A stretch of DNA of 64,000 bases from Desmonostoc vinosum HA7617-LM4 (lineage in GTDB: Bacteria; Cyanobacteriota; Cyanobacteriia; Cyanobacteriales; Nostocaceae): positions 51,763-115,762 of the forward strand of contig JAHHHC010000017.1 in the NCBI GenBank assembly GCA_019359515.1. The letters are read 5' to 3'. The position numbers and the translations under genes were made by a program. Every line of letters begins with the position of its first letter. Position 1 is the first letter of the stretch. The notes below the pieces were generated by a model, which saw nothing but the letters and a program-made list of their open reading frames with translations, ran no database searches and was not told where the DNA came from. This document shows positions 1 to 8,715 of the stretch, piece by piece.

Positions 1-1
1 T

Positions 2-967
2 ACAGGTTCTCTCGATTCTCTAGGCGAAATATTACGAAAACATCGCTATAAACTTTTTCAAGAAAAAGACAATATTCTCTATGCGCGAAAAGGAATAGTT
101 GGACGCATCGGGCCGATTATTGTGCATATAGGCATTGTATCGATATTGCTGGGCGGAATTTGGGGTGCAATGACAGGATTTATGGCCCAAGAAATGGTTC
201 CTAGTGGCGACACGTTTCAGGTGAAAAATATTATTGATGCTGGGCCTTTTGCTGCTACCAACGTTACCAAAGATTGGTCTGTGCGAGTTAATCGTTTTTG
301 GATTGATTACACTCCCTCTGGTGGAATTGACCAATTTTATTCGGATATGTCTGTCTTAAATAATCAGGGAAAAGAAGTTGACCATAAACAGATTTTTGTC
401 AATCAACCTCTGCGTTATCATGGCGTCACTTTCTATCAAACTGATTGGGGAATTGCAGCTGTTCGCGTCAAAATTAATAATAGCCCCATTTTTCAGTTAC
501 CCATGGCACCTTTGGATACCAAGGGCAAAGGGCGTATTTGGGGTACATGGATTCCCACTAAACCAGATTTGAGTGCAGGTGTCTCTCTGTTAGCTAGAGA
601 CTTGCAAGGGATGGTGTTAATTTATGACTCTACTGGTCAACTAGTTGATACTGTCCGTGCGGGTATGTCCACTAAGGTCAACGGTGTCACACTAAAAATT
701 TTAGATGTAGTTGGTAGTACTGGCTTACAAATTAAATCTGATCCAGGGATTCCCATTGTTTATACAGGGTTTGCTGTGCTGATGGCAGGTGTAGTGATGA
801 GTTATTTTTCTCACTCCCAATTTTGGGCATTACAAAAAGGCGATCGCTTGTATGTTGGTGGCAAAACTAATCGCGCCCAAGTTGCCTTTGAACGCGAGGT
901 TTTAGAGATTTTAGATCAGTTGAGTTTACAGCCAAAGATTGAGCAAACAGAAACCATATCAACTTAA
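2..967 (+). CDS. ccs1: Cytochrome c biogenesis protein Ccs1 (ResB-like), 3' part
   Basis: Partial gene: the reading frame is open from the first bases of the window, so the start lies upstream. Ccs1 (ResB) works with CcsA in system II cytochrome c maturation, delivering heme to apocytochromes on the lumenal side of thylakoids. What is visible is the C-terminal part: a membrane helix containing [16 protein letters not shown], a long soluble domain with [15 protein letters not shown], and a last helix ([17 protein letters not shown]) followed by a cytoplasmic tail with [13 protein letters not shown]. These are hallmarks of the ResB family. It ends 5 bases before the first Uma2 gene. Family assignment is firm; the N-terminal helices cannot be judged. 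Confidence 0.9.
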   Translation, partial: TGSLDSLGEILRKHRYKLFQEKDNILYARKGIVGRIGPIIVHIGIVSILLGGIWGAMTGFMAQEMVPSGDTFQVKNIIDAGPFAATNVTKDWSVRVNRFWIDYTPSGGIDQFYSDMSVLNNQGKEVDHKQIFVNQPLRYHGVTFYQTDWGIAAVRVKINNSPIFQLPMAPLDTKGKGRIWGTWIPTKPDLSAGVSLLARDLQGMVLIYDSTGQLVDTVRAGMSTKVNGVTLKILDVVGSTGLQIKSDPGIPIVYTGFAVLMAGVVMSYFSHSQFWALQKGDRLYVGGKTNRAQVAFEREVLEILDQLSLQPKIEQTETIST

Positions 968-2435
968 AAAATATGCTTTTAGAATTACAACAAATTATCG
1001 TCAAACCAGGACAACAAATGTTACTGCAAGATATTAACTGGCAGCAGCTAGAAAACATCTTAGAAGAATTAGGAGAAAAGCGTGCAGCACGTATTTCTTA
1101 TAGTGATGGCTGGTTAGAAATTATGGTTCCATTGCCTGAACATGAAAAAGATAAAGAAATTGCTGGTGAATTAGTCAGAATTCTCTTAGATGAACTCCAG
1201 ATTGATTTTGAACCTTTCGGTTCAACCACTTTGAAAAATGAGCGAACACAACAAGCTGTAGAACCGGATACCTGTTTCTATATTAAAAATCAAGCTGCTG
1301 TCATTGGCAAAAAACGCCTAGATTTAAATGTAGAACCACCACCAGATTTAGCAATCGAAATTGATATTACTTCCCGCACTAAGTTTGATAACTATCGGAT
1401 TTTGGGAGTACCTGAGTTATGGCGATATAGTCCAAAAGGATTGCAAATTAATCTACTACAAGCAGGGAAATATATAGAATCTAATTTTAGTCCCAATTTT
1501 CCTAATATCCCAATTATTGAACTAGTGAACGAATACACTGAGCAGTGCATGAAAGTTGGCAGAAGTCAAGCAATTAGAGCCTTCAGAAGTTGGGTCAAAC
1601 AAAATTTACACTAAATGTGATGTGTTTTTCAAGTGATATCCAGGTGCGTCAGCAAACAAAAACCCTTAATCACCCAAGAAATTATTCGTACTGACACACC
1701 CTACTAACTCTGGCGCAGCGCTTCAGAAAAACGCGTCATTGTTCCAATCACACTACTTGTACGCTGGCTCACCTGTTTACTCATAACTTAAAAAATATGC
1801 TTTTAGAATTACAACAAATTATCGTCAAACCAGGACAACAAATGTTACTGCAAGATATTAACTGGCAGCAGCTAGAAAACATCTTAGAAGAATTAGGAGA
1901 AAAGCGTGCAGCACGTATTTCTTATAGTGATGGCTGGTTAGAGATTATGGTTCCATTGCCTGAACATGAAAAAGATAAAGAATGCATCGGTGATTTAGTA
2001 AAAATTCTCTTAGATGAACTCCAAGTTGATTTTGAACCTTTTGGTTCAACCACTTTGAAAAATGAGCGAACACAACAAGCCGTAGAACCAGACACCTGTT
2101 TTTATATTCAAAACCAAGCGGCTGTAATTGGCAAAAAACGTCTAGATTTAAATGTAGATCCACCACCTGATTTAGCAATCGAAATTGATATTACTTCCCG
2201 CACTAAGTTTGATAACTATCGGATTTTAGGAGTACCTGAGTTATGGCGATATAGTTCAAAGGGACTGCAAATTAATCTTCTAGAATCAGGTAAATATGTA
2301 GAATCTAATTTTAGTCCCAATTTTCCTAATATCCCAATTATTGAACTAGTGAACGAATACACTGAGCAGTGCATGAAAGTTGGCAGAAGTCAAGCAATTA
2401 GAGCCTTCAAAAGTTGGATTAAACAAAACTTACAC
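961..2435 (+). repeat. Tandem gene duplication (two ~651-bp copies, 824-bp period)
   Basis: The segments 961-1611 and 1785-2435 align without gaps at a constant offset of 824 bases. Identity begins in aactta, which is the tail of ccs1 (its stop codon) in the first copy, and ends in ttacac just before the first copy's stop codon. Between the copies lie about 170 bases of non-repeated spacer. The near identity implies a recent duplication or gene conversion. Confidence 0.85.
973..1614 (+). CDS. Uma2 family putative endonuclease, copy 1
   Basis: 213-residue protein of the Uma2 family (DUF820), a PD-(D/E)XK nuclease-fold family very numerous in cyanobacteria. Visible are the early acidic/aromatic segment ISYSDGWLEIMVPLPEHE, the VEPDTCFYI stretch carrying the likely metal-binding Asp, and PPDLAIEIDITS with the following Glu/Asp, then FDNYRILGVPELWRY, which is diagnostic. 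The biological role of these proteins is unknown. The start is 5 bases after the ccs1 stop. A near-identical second copy follows 824 bases downstream. Family call is firm, nuclease activity is inferred from the family. Confidence 0.88.
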   Translation: MLLELQQIIVKPGQQMLLQDINWQQLENILEELGEKRAARISYSDGWLEIMVPLPEHEKDKEIAGELVRILLDELQIDFEPFGSTTLKNERTQQAVEPDTCFYIKNQAAVIGKKRLDLNVEPPPDLAIEIDITSRTKFDNYRILGVPELWRYSPKGLQINLLQAGKYIESNFSPNFPNIPIIELVNEYTEQCMKVGRSQAIRAFRSWVKQNLH

Positions 2436-2468
2436 AGTTCCGTGGGTTTCAGTCCCCCGGTTCTATAA
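1797..2468 (+). CDS. Uma2 family putative endonuclease, copy 2
   Basis: 223 residues, nearly identical to the gene 824 bases upstream over its first 213 residues, with scattered substitutions (for example EIAGELVRIL becomes ECIGDLVKIL, and ESNF is kept). The acidic motifs VEPDTCFYI and DLAIEIDITS are retained. The C-terminus differs: copy 1 stops after KQNLH, whereas this copy continues for ten residues (SSVGFSPPVL) encoded by repeat-like intergenic DNA, so the original stop was lost at the duplication boundary. The six bases before its leader (aactta) match the last codons of ccs1, showing how the duplication arose. Confidence 0.87.
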   Translation: MLLELQQIIVKPGQQMLLQDINWQQLENILEELGEKRAARISYSDGWLEIMVPLPEHEKDKECIGDLVKILLDELQVDFEPFGSTTLKNERTQQAVEPDTCFYIQNQAAVIGKKRLDLNVDPPPDLAIEIDITSRTKFDNYRILGVPELWRYSSKGLQINLLESGKYVESNFSPNFPNIPIIELVNEYTEQCMKVGRSQAIRAFKSWIKQNLHSSVGFSPPVL

Positions 2469-2644
2469 TCGGCAAGTTTTGTGTTGGGGTCTTACAAAGT
2501 TCAGAAGACGCTGCGCGAACATGATCGACTGTGCAATTTATGTGCAATGCAGACATTTTTTAGCTTATAATTACGCCACACCCACAGCTACCGATGGGAA
2601 AATTACTAAGGCTGTTTATTAAAAATTGTCACAGATAGATTTGT

Positions 2645-3697
2645 ATGCCTGCTCAACTTCAACTCAAGCGAATAGCTCACTTTCTCACTCTAGTTGCTGT
2701 TGCGTTGAGTGTTGTTGCTTGCGCTGCTCATAGTAAAAATACAAATAAGGTTTATCTTGTTGGTGCCGGAGCAAGTTTTCCGGAACCTTTGTATCAGAAC
2801 TGGTTTTTAAATTACAACAAACAAAACCCCAACGTCGAAATTAACTACCAAGCAATAGGTAGTAGTGCTGGAGTGCAACAGTTAATTAACAATACTGTAG
2901 ATTTTGCAGCCAGCGATGTGGCAATTACCAATGAACAAGCAGCTCAAATCAAACGAGGAGCGATCGCTTTACCCATAACTGCTGGTTCTATAGTAGTAGC
3001 TTACAATATCTCTGATATCCCAACTGGTCTAAAGCTACCACGTCAGGTTTATGTAAATATATTTTTAGGCAAAATCACAAATTGGAATTCTCCCCAAATA
3101 GCTCTAGCTAATCCTGAGATAAAATTGCCAGATTTACCAATTCGAGTCATACATCGAACTGATGGTAGCGGTACTACAGCCATATTTACAAAACATCTTA
3201 GTGCTATCAGCCCAGAGTGGAAACGCCAAGTCGGGGCTGGTAAATCTGTACAATGGCCAGTAGGAATTGGTGCAAATAGCAACACCGGCGTTACTGCCCA
3301 AATTCAACAAATCCCAGGATCTATTGGCTACTTAGAATACGCTTACGCCACACAAAATAAATTACGTGTAGCTGCTTTAGAAAATAAGGCTGGCAAATAT
3401 ATTACACCCACACCAGAATCAGTATCTAAAACTTTAGAGTCGGTGAAACTTCCTGCTGATAACTTGATTGCTTTTATTACAGATCCCACTGATGCTAAAG
3501 CTTACCCCATCGTTACTTATACCTGGCTTCTAACCTATCAATACTATCAAGACCCTCTCAAAGCTAAAGAACTAAAAAACTTTGTTGATTGGGCTTTGAT
3601 TGAGGGACAAAAATCTAGTCTGCAACTTGGGTATATTCCTTTATCTAAAACAGTTGTGGCTCAAGTCAAATCTGCCGCCAGTAAAATTAAAGAATGA
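2645..3697 (+). CDS. pstS: Phosphate ABC transporter substrate-binding lipoprotein (PstS family)
   Basis: 350 residues. PstS binds phosphate on the outer side of the cytoplasmic membrane and passes it to PstCAB. The first 26 residues form a signal peptide ending in VVACA, a lipobox-type site with Cys at about residue 26. The mature part shows the PstS signatures YLVGAGASFPEPLY, NYQAIGSSAGVQQL, DFAASDVAIT and RTDGSGTTAIFTKHL, the loops that grip phosphate. Length fits the family. No pstC, pstA or pstB lies next to it, so this is a solitary paralogue or sits apart from its transporter. A phosphate-starvation response is expected for the family, but I could not identify a clear Pho box upstream. 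Confidence 0.9.
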   Translation: MPAQLQLKRIAHFLTLVAVALSVVACAAHSKNTNKVYLVGAGASFPEPLYQNWFLNYNKQNPNVEINYQAIGSSAGVQQLINNTVDFAASDVAITNEQAAQIKRGAIALPITAGSIVVAYNISDIPTGLKLPRQVYVNIFLGKITNWNSPQIALANPEIKLPDLPIRVIHRTDGSGTTAIFTKHLSAISPEWKRQVGAGKSVQWPVGIGANSNTGVTAQIQQIPGSIGYLEYAYATQNKLRVAALENKAGKYITPTPESVSKTLESVKLPADNLIAFITDPTDAKAYPIVTYTWLLTYQYYQDPLKAKELKNFVDWALIEGQKSSLQLGYIPLSKTVVAQVKSAASKIKE

Positions 3698-3738
3698 TGC
3701 CATCTTCCATTGGTGCAGGTATCTGTTCCTACTCCCTC

Positions 3739-4152
3739 TTATTTTTGGTGACGTACTTCAACTACAGTATGCACATTACCACGAGGAGTAAAATCTGCTT
3801 TGACTGTAACTTCTAAAGGGTCACAAGCGGCTACAAAATCATCCAAAATTTGATTGGCTGATTCTTCGTGAGAAATATAGCGATCGCGATAGCTATTAAT
3901 ATAAAGTTTCAGGGCTTTTAATTCTACTACCCGCTCATCAGGGATATAGCTAATATAAATTGTGGCAAAGTCGGGATAACCAGAAAACGGACACTTGCAA
4001 GTAAATTCTGGCAAAGTAATATTAATGTCGTATCGCCTACCCACACGCGGATTCGGAAAAGTAATTAGTTCACCTTCCGCAATTTTGCGTTCGCCATACT
4101 TGATTTGTTGGGTTGATTGCTCAGTTGTCATTTGTTGTTTGTCATTTGTCAT
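3739..4152 (-). CDS. queF: NADPH-dependent 7-cyano-7-deazaguanine reductase (preQ0 reductase)
   Basis: 137 residues, matching the short (YkvM-type) QueF class. QueF reduces the nitrile of preQ0 to preQ1 in queuosine biosynthesis. The catalytic Cys lies in FTCKCPFSGYPDFA, with the following Asp, and the substrate-contacting SHEESAN segment and the C-terminal TPRGN are present. The first seven codons (MTNDKQQ) are encoded by a TGTCATT-type tandem repeat; the internal Met at codon 8 (position 4131, MTTEQSTQ) is an equally good or better start. No preQ1 riboswitch was recognised upstream. Confidence 0.92.
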   Translation of the reverse strand: MTNDKQQMTTEQSTQQIKYGERKIAEGELITFPNPRVGRRYDINITLPEFTCKCPFSGYPDFATIYISYIPDERVVELKALKLYINSYRDRYISHEESANQILDDFVAACDPLEVTVKADFTPRGNVHTVVEVRHQK

Positions 4153-4335
4153 TTGTTATTTGTCATTGGTCATTTGTTATTGGGAATTGGGAATTGGTTA
4201 TTCCCCGCGTCCCCCTGTCCCCGCGTCCCCGCGTCCCCGCGTCCCCGCGTCCCCGCGTCCCCGCGTCCCCGCGTCCCCCTGTCCCCGCGTCCCCGCGTCC
4301 CCCTCGTCCCCTCATCCCCCTCATCCCCCTTCCCA
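4112..4335. repeat. Short tandem repeats: TGTCATT-type heptamers then CCCCGCGT octamers
   Basis: From about 4112 to 4200 the sequence repeats variants of gtcatttgtcatttgttatt. From 4203 to 4335 it is an almost pure array of the octamer ccccgcgt with occasional ccccctgt and cccctcat variants. These are the low-complexity short tandem repeats known from filamentous cyanobacteria. Long open frames across the array are artefacts. The heptamers run into the queF 5' end, and the octamers abut the 3' end of the next minus-strand gene. Confidence 0.9.
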
Positions 4336-4716
4336 GTCTGGACAATTTTCATCATCCCAACCGTGAGGATGCATCGCACAGACTAATAAATTACCACCAT
4401 AAACCTGACCATGGTAATTCTGACAACCCATGCAAGCGGGATTTTTGTCTAGTGTGGGTTCGACTGGATAAGGAAAACCTGGGTCTACGTCTGCAACAAT
4501 ATCTTCAAGCTCCCAGTAAATCTCTAAAATTGGTTCAGTCAAATCTTGGAGATACTGATCAACTTCAGTAGCAATGGTATTTTGTACCTGCTCGGTAATT
4601 TCTTCCGTCAGCTCAAAAAAGGCATCTACCATTTCATTCATTCCTAGAAAGAAGCGCTCTACTTCCACTGACACTGTTTCTACGATGTCCATCAATTCTT
4701 TCTGCCACTGTTCCAT
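4321..4716 (-). CDS. Conserved hypothetical protein with C-terminal Cys cluster
   Basis: 131 residues, no family recognised with certainty. The N-terminal two thirds are acidic and helical (MEQWQKELMDIVETVSVEVE and onward, many Glu and Val), likely a coiled or amphipathic helix bundle. The last 40 residues hold four Cys and two His in the pattern ACMGCQNYHG, LLVCAMHPHG, NCPDW, which resembles a small metal or iron-sulphur site. The clean codon pattern and the conserved-looking tail argue that it is real. Its stop codon falls at the edge of the CCCCGCGT array. Function unknown. Confidence 0.75.
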   Translation of the reverse strand: MEQWQKELMDIVETVSVEVERFFLGMNEMVDAFFELTEEITEQVQNTIATEVDQYLQDLTEPILEIYWELEDIVADVDPGFPYPVEPTLDKNPACMGCQNYHGQVYGGNLLVCAMHPHGWDDENCPDWEGG

Positions 4717-4875
4717 AAACTTGACGCCCTTAAAATTATAAATAAGGCGTTTATTGCTACCTGATTTTAAGCAATAGATTACACCCTAGAAGATGCATAT
4801 TATCAAGCTTTTTTGTATAACACCATGTCAAAGTGCGCTTAGTATCAAATGTTTAAATTAAAGTATTACTTTTTA

Positions 4876-5256
4876 TTAATCTTTTTGTAGCCGTTTTAAT
4901 TCTTCTTGCAGATCTAATACTTGTTGGCGTAAATGATCAACATTTTCTGTAGATCTTTCTTTGACGGTTGGCTCTTCATCTTCCTCTAAGATTTCGATGC
5001 GTCGAGGTTCAGAAGAGGGTGTTTTTTCAGAAGTTTCACTAGATGCTTGAGGCTGCTGAGCTTGCTTCATCATGTCTTCGACGAAACGGCGGGCTTCTTC
5101 TGTGGTCATTTCGCCCTTTGCCACCATCTCGTCTGCCAGTTTTTGGACTTGAGATCGCAGTTCGGTTAACTTACCTCCTGCTTTTTCACCTGCGTAAGAA
5201 GCCAACCCAACACCGAGGTAAAAAGCTTTTTGAACAATATCTCCAAAACCAGGCAT
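4876..5256 (-). CDS. Phasin-like / granule-associated helical protein
   Basis: 126 residues from the Met at 5256. A longer frame opens at 5313 but would run into the SRP RNA gene, and the Met at 5256 is preceded by aggag four bases upstream, so the shorter form is chosen. The sequence begins MPGFGDIVQKAFYLGVG, then ASYAGEKAGGKLTEL, then a helix with EEARRFVEDMMKQ, followed by a Ser/Pro/Glu-rich linker and a C-terminal coiled coil (VDHLRQQVLDLQEELKRLQ). This layout resembles PhaF/PhaI-like phasins and their cyanobacterial homologues; a direct granule role is only an inference. Confidence 0.75.
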   Translation of the reverse strand: MPGFGDIVQKAFYLGVGLASYAGEKAGGKLTELRSQVQKLADEMVAKGEMTTEEARRFVEDMMKQAQQPQASSETSEKTPSSEPRRIEILEEDEEPTVKERSTENVDHLRQQVLDLQEELKRLQKD

Positions 5257-5284
5257 TGCTCCTGAAGCTCCTAATAAATAGGGC

Positions 5285-5378
5285 GACCCGGAGACTACGC
5301 CTACTACAAGCATCCCGTATTGCTGCTACCTTCCGGTTCTGACAAGGTTTAGGCGTTGCAGTCGCGTAGATCCAGGTC
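5285..5378 (-). ncRNA. ffs: Bacterial small signal recognition particle RNA (4.5S type)
   Basis: On the minus strand the conserved apical loop of SRP RNA is seen: tcagaaccggaaggtagca, matching the tetraloop and the symmetric internal loop that bind Ffh. The two ends, gacctgga at 5378-5371 and tccgggtc at 5292-5285, pair perfectly with one G-U, closing a hairpin of about 94 bases, the usual size of the small SRP RNA. The inner arms (ctacgcgactgc and its partner tagtaggcgtag) also pair. The gene lies 28 bases upstream of the phasin-like gene on the same strand. Confidence 0.93.
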
Positions 5379-5415
5379 TATAAAACAGCATAACATCAAA
5401 ATTACGTAACTGTTG

Positions 5416-5682
5416 TTATTCAATTACAATTCTCCATTCATAAAGTTGATAATTGACACAGCCGTTTTGCACTAAGGGGTCAAGAGCTACAATTGATTCT
5501 GCTTCATCCTTGGAAGCTGCCTCAAACAACAACATGCCACCTCTTTGCTCTGCCCAATAGCCCGATCGCGCTTTGTGTCCTTTGGCAATCAACTCTTGGA
5601 TGTAGGCTTTATGAGCCGGTACATATTGGTCAAAGGTGGGTTTATCGACCTTGCCCTGTTCAATCTTGACAAAAGTTGGCAT
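5416..5682 (-). CDS. YciI family protein
   Basis: 88 residues, a typical single-domain YciI (dimeric alpha+beta barrel) protein. It starts MPTFVKIEQGKVDKP, has the Asp/His pair region in FDQYVPAHKAYIQELIAKG, and ends with AESIVALDPLVQNGCVNY and YEWRIVIE, the usual C-terminal strand. Homologues range from enzymes to proteins of unknown use; none can be assigned here. A gaggt Shine-Dalgarno lies about nine bases before the ATG. Confidence 0.88.
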   Translation of the reverse strand: MPTFVKIEQGKVDKPTFDQYVPAHKAYIQELIAKGHKARSGYWAEQRGGMLLFEAASKDEAESIVALDPLVQNGCVNYQLYEWRIVIE

Positions 5683-5800
5683 TTATTGTTACCTCGAATA
5701 GGGACTGGGGAATGGGGACTGGGGACTGGTTGCAGTTTTTCCGGTTTTAATGAGAAAATCCCACAACCAAGCATGAAAATATCTCTTCCCTACTCTATAA

Positions 5801-6367
5801 ATGAACCGTTTTTTCATTGCTCTGTTACCACCACAACACATTCAGGAGTACGCTAACGAAATTAAGCAGTACTTTGCTGATAAGTACGCTAGTTGTTACG
5901 CGCAAAAATCCCCACCACATATTACGCTACAACCCCCATTTGAATGGGCCGATGAAAATGTGACACTCCTAGAAGCATCTTTGCGGGAATTTGCCAGTAG
6001 GCAACAGTCAATCACAATAACACTTAAGGGATTTAGGGCTTTTGCACCCCGCGTCATATATATTGATGTGGTAAAAAGTCAAGAACTTTTAACCTTGCAA
6101 GCAAATTTAATGACGCATACAGAAACTGACTTGAGAATTGTGGATCAGGTTAGCAAGGAACGTCCTTTTGCGCCTCATATGACAGTAGCATTTCGGGATT
6201 TAACACGACAAAATTTTAAAGCTGCTTGGCCAGAGTTTGAACAGCGTCAATTATATTTTGAGTTTATGGCTGAGCAGTTGACGCTGTTAATTCACGATGG
6301 TAGGCGTTGGCATGTTAAATCAGAGTTTAGTTTTATCAGCGATCGCCTTTCAACCACAAACTATTGA
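5801..6367 (+). CDS. 2'-5' RNA ligase / cyclic phosphodiesterase superfamily protein
   Basis: 188 residues. It begins MNRFFIALLPPQHI and has the two H-x-T/S-hydrophobic motifs of the 2H phosphoesterase superfamily: HITL near residue 41 and HMTV near residue 127, spaced as expected for the bilobal fold. Members hydrolyse or ligate 2'-5' linked or cyclic nucleotides; the substrate here cannot be told. It stands alone between minus-strand genes. Confidence 0.87.
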   Translation: MNRFFIALLPPQHIQEYANEIKQYFADKYASCYAQKSPPHITLQPPFEWADENVTLLEASLREFASRQQSITITLKGFRAFAPRVIYIDVVKSQELLTLQANLMTHTETDLRIVDQVSKERPFAPHMTVAFRDLTRQNFKAAWPEFEQRQLYFEFMAEQLTLLIHDGRRWHVKSEFSFISDRLSTTNY

Positions 6368-6380
6368 CGCTTGGAGGCAA

Positions 6381-6411
6381 GATCCCCGACTTTTTCTAAA
6401 AGTCGGGGATC
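6381..6411. repeat. Long hairpin between convergent genes
   Basis: The arms gatccccgacttttt and aaaagtcggggatc form an almost perfect 14-bp stem with a tiny loop. It sits between the 3' ends of the RNA ligase-like gene and mnmA and may act as a bidirectional terminator, though no T-run follows. A related sequence (gatccccgact...agtcggga) occurs at about 14780, so it is a dispersed repeat. Confidence 0.75.
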
Positions 6412-6476
6412 TGTCCATGGCAACTGACTCAGATAAAAATTCCCCGCGTCTGCCTGTCTTTGCGTCCTCATCAACC

Positions 6477-7529
6477 CTAGCCTTGTTCAATAATGCCACC
6501 ACCCAACACTTGATCGCCGTCATACCAAACTGCGGCTTGTCCGGGGGTGATGCTGAACTGAGGTTCATCAAACACTAAGCGGACACGGGAGTTTTCTAGA
6601 GGGATGACTGTGACTTGTGTGGGCATTGAACGATAACGGATTTGAACTTCTGCGCGAATTGGCGTAGATGGTTCAGCGATGGATACCCAGTTGACTCGGT
6701 TGACGGTGCATTCTGGTTGAGTTGCTTTAGTGCGATCGCCTACAATTACTCTGTTGTTAACCGCATCTAATTCAATCACATACAGTGGTTCTGGGGCAGC
6801 AATACCCAAACCTTTGCGTTGCCCAATCGTGTAGTGATGGACACCATCATGCTGTCCCAAAACTTTGCCTGTGACATCTACAATGTCGCCTGGTTTGGGG
6901 GCTAGATACTTATCCAGAAACGCTCGCATGGAACCGTTACTTTCCACTAAGCATAAATCCTGGCTTTCTGGTTTATCAGCAGTTTTCAGTCCGTATTCTG
7001 TAGCGAGGCGACGCGTATCAGCTTTTTGTAATCCTCCTAGAGGAAATACAGATGCTGCTAGTAAATCTTGAGACAAAGCATACAGAAAGTAAGACTGGTC
7101 TTTGTTGCGGTCAACAGCCCTTAATAATTGGTAACGTTCAGTTGCTTGGTCATAGCTAATTTTGGCATAATGACCTGTGGCAATGCGATCGCATCCCAGT
7201 TGTTCGCGAGCATACTGCACCATTGGCTCAAACTTGACAGTTTTATTGCATTGAGAGCAAGGTAAAGGTGTGATTCCCGCACTATAACCAGTCACTAGAT
7301 AGTCAACAATATTAGTTTGAAAGACATCCCGAATATCTACAATTTGATGGGGAATGCCAAGTTGTTCACAAATATACCCCGCGTCGATCATTCCTTCAGA
7401 GCAACATTGACCTTTGCCTTTCATCAGCCAAAGAGTCAAACCAATCACTTCATAACCCTGATTATGTAGGATAGCAGCGGCAGTGGAACTATCAACACCA
7501 CCAGAAAGACCAACGACGACTTTTTTCAT
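6477..7529 (-). CDS. mnmA: tRNA-specific 2-thiouridylase MnmA
   Basis: 350 residues, the usual length. MnmA thiolates U34 of tRNA(Lys, Glu, Gln) using sulphur relayed from a cysteine desulphurase. The PP-loop [12 protein letters not shown] is at residues 7-18, the first catalytic Cys is C94 in [11 protein letters not shown], and the second is C193 in [15 protein letters not shown] and the C-terminal beta domain with VRYRS-like and [19 protein letters not shown] are present. Nothing odd. Its 3' end faces the RNA ligase-like gene. Confidence 0.96.
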   Translation of the reverse strand: MKKVVVGLSGGVDSSTAAAILHNQGYEVIGLTLWLMKGKGQCCSEGMIDAGYICEQLGIPHQIVDIRDVFQTNIVDYLVTGYSAGITPLPCSQCNKTVKFEPMVQYAREQLGCDRIATGHYAKISYDQATERYQLLRAVDRNKDQSYFLYALSQDLLAASVFPLGGLQKADTRRLATEYGLKTADKPESQDLCLVESNGSMRAFLDKYLAPKPGDIVDVTGKVLGQHDGVHHYTIGQRKGLGIAAPEPLYVIELDAVNNRVIVGDRTKATQPECTVNRVNWVSIAEPSTPIRAEVQIRYRSMPTQVTVIPLENSRVRLVFDEPQFSITPGQAAVWYDGDQVLGGGIIEQG

Positions 7530-7914
7530 ATCTTTAAATTTTTGCTAAGCAAATGGCTATTCCCGACATAGCCTATGTATTTCGACGCTTCACTCGTGGG
7601 TTTAATGCACTCGAACGGGACTCATTTTACTCAGCACTATTTTAGTAACTGCTCAATTCTAACATACACTCTTCAAACCCTTGCTAGTTAAGCGCTTTGT
7701 TGGTATGAGGCAGGAGGGCGCAAAGACGCCGGGAAACTGCTGCCTTGTCTATGCGTGTTAGCGTTCGCGAAGCGTCTCGTAGAGAAGCGGGGCGTAGCCC
7801 GGCAAAAAAAGATTTATGCAAGAGGTTTAATGACAATTCCCCATTCCCAATTCCCAATTCCCCACGATATATTTGCTACAACAGCGAATTCATTAGTTTT
7901 TGTTTGTGACTCAT
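7530..7914. other. Spacer between divergent genes with a decayed MITE
   Basis: 385 bases between the mnmA start and the SPOR-like gene. The part next to mnmA presumably holds its promoter, but no clear consensus is visible. 7750-7829 is a decayed copy of the MITE described at 29451 and 48204. After it comes ttcccaattcccaattcccc, a dispersed low-complexity repeat. No gene was seen. Confidence 0.6.
7750..7829 (-). mobile_element. Decayed MITE copy (one end)
   Basis: Read on the minus strand this stretch matches the left end of the element at 48204: a TA-flanked aacctcttgcataaat terminus, then the poly-T run, then gggctacgccccgcttctc and gcttcgcgaacgctaacac. The other half is not recognisable, so the copy is truncated or diverged. 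Confidence 0.7.
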
Positions 7915-8715
7915 ATGTCAAGTGTAATCTTCAATCCAGTCATACCATTTCGGATGCTGTTGTTATTAGGAGGGTGGTTAGCGTTATTCTCTTACGCGAC
8001 GCCAACTCAAGCGCAAACAGACAACAGTAAAGTATTACTAGCTCAACAGGAGGTAATTGAAACTTTACCACCACTGCCAAATCTCCAACCAGTTCCTTTG
8101 AGTCAGCAGCCGTTACCGCAACTGCAACCAACGCAACCAGTAGAAGTTAATCAATATGAGCAGAACTTTCAGCTCTCCGAATCAGTACAGCAATATAGCC
8201 AGAACTTTGAGCGCTACTTTGTGTATGTTGAAGGTAATGATACTCAGACATTGCAACAAGTTCGTCGAATTGAACCCAGCGCTTATGTCCGACGATTTAA
8301 TGGGCGTGCTGTAATTCAGTCAGGGGTATTTAATAGGTCATCTGGCGCTCAACAGCGGATTAGAGAATTGGAATCAAGAGGAATTTATGGGGCGCGAGTA
8401 GTTAGATCTTCTAACGGACAAGAGGTTACTTCTTCCACTGCTTCCACTGGGTATTCTACTAATGACGGGTCTTATCGGCGAGATGATCCTAATCGTTACT
8501 ATGTAGTTATTCCCGCCAAATTGGAAGATATAAACACTATAGCTAGTCAAATCCGGCAGAGAATTGGACAATATGACATTGTTTTTGAAAGAACCAAACC
8601 GCGAGGGCCACATGTAGCGGTAGGCCCTTTTCCTCAGCGTTCGGATGCTGAGCAATGGAACGACTATCTGCGAGATTTGGGATATGGTAATGCCAGGGTT
8701 TATTACGGAAAATAA
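7915..8715 (+). CDS. Secreted SPOR-like domain protein
   Basis: 266 residues from the ATG at 7915 (an upstream TTG at 7900 is a poorer start). The N-terminus is a signal peptide (MLLLLGGWLALFSYATPTQAQ, cleavage likely after TQA). A Pro/Gln-rich linker follows, then two related modules of SPOR-like character: ERYFVYVEGN with IQSGVFNRSSGAQQRIRELE, and RYYVVIPAKLEDIN with HVAVGPFPQRSDAEQWNDYL. SPOR modules bind denuded peptidoglycan glycan, so a periplasmic wall-associated role is plausible. No gene name recognised. Confidence 0.72.
   Translation: MSSVIFNPVIPFRMLLLLGGWLALFSYATPTQAQTDNSKVLLAQQEVIETLPPLPNLQPVPLSQQPLPQLQPTQPVEVNQYEQNFQLSESVQQYSQNFERYFVYVEGNDTQTLQQVRRIEPSAYVRRFNGRAVIQSGVFNRSSGAQQRIRELESRGIYGARVVRSSNGQEVTSSTASTGYSTNDGSYRRDDPNRYYVVIPAKLEDINTIASQIRQRIGQYDIVFERTKPRGPHVAVGPFPQRSDAEQWNDYLRDLGYGNARVYYGK

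Noticed and set aside
4113..4571. Several long open frames over the CCCCGCGT array
   Set aside because: They encode only repeat peptides such as RVPASPRP and have no independent support; the array is non-coding repeat DNA.
5257..5313. N-terminal extension of the phasin-like protein
   Set aside because: It would overlap the SRP RNA and lacks a ribosome site, whereas the Met at 5256 has a good one.
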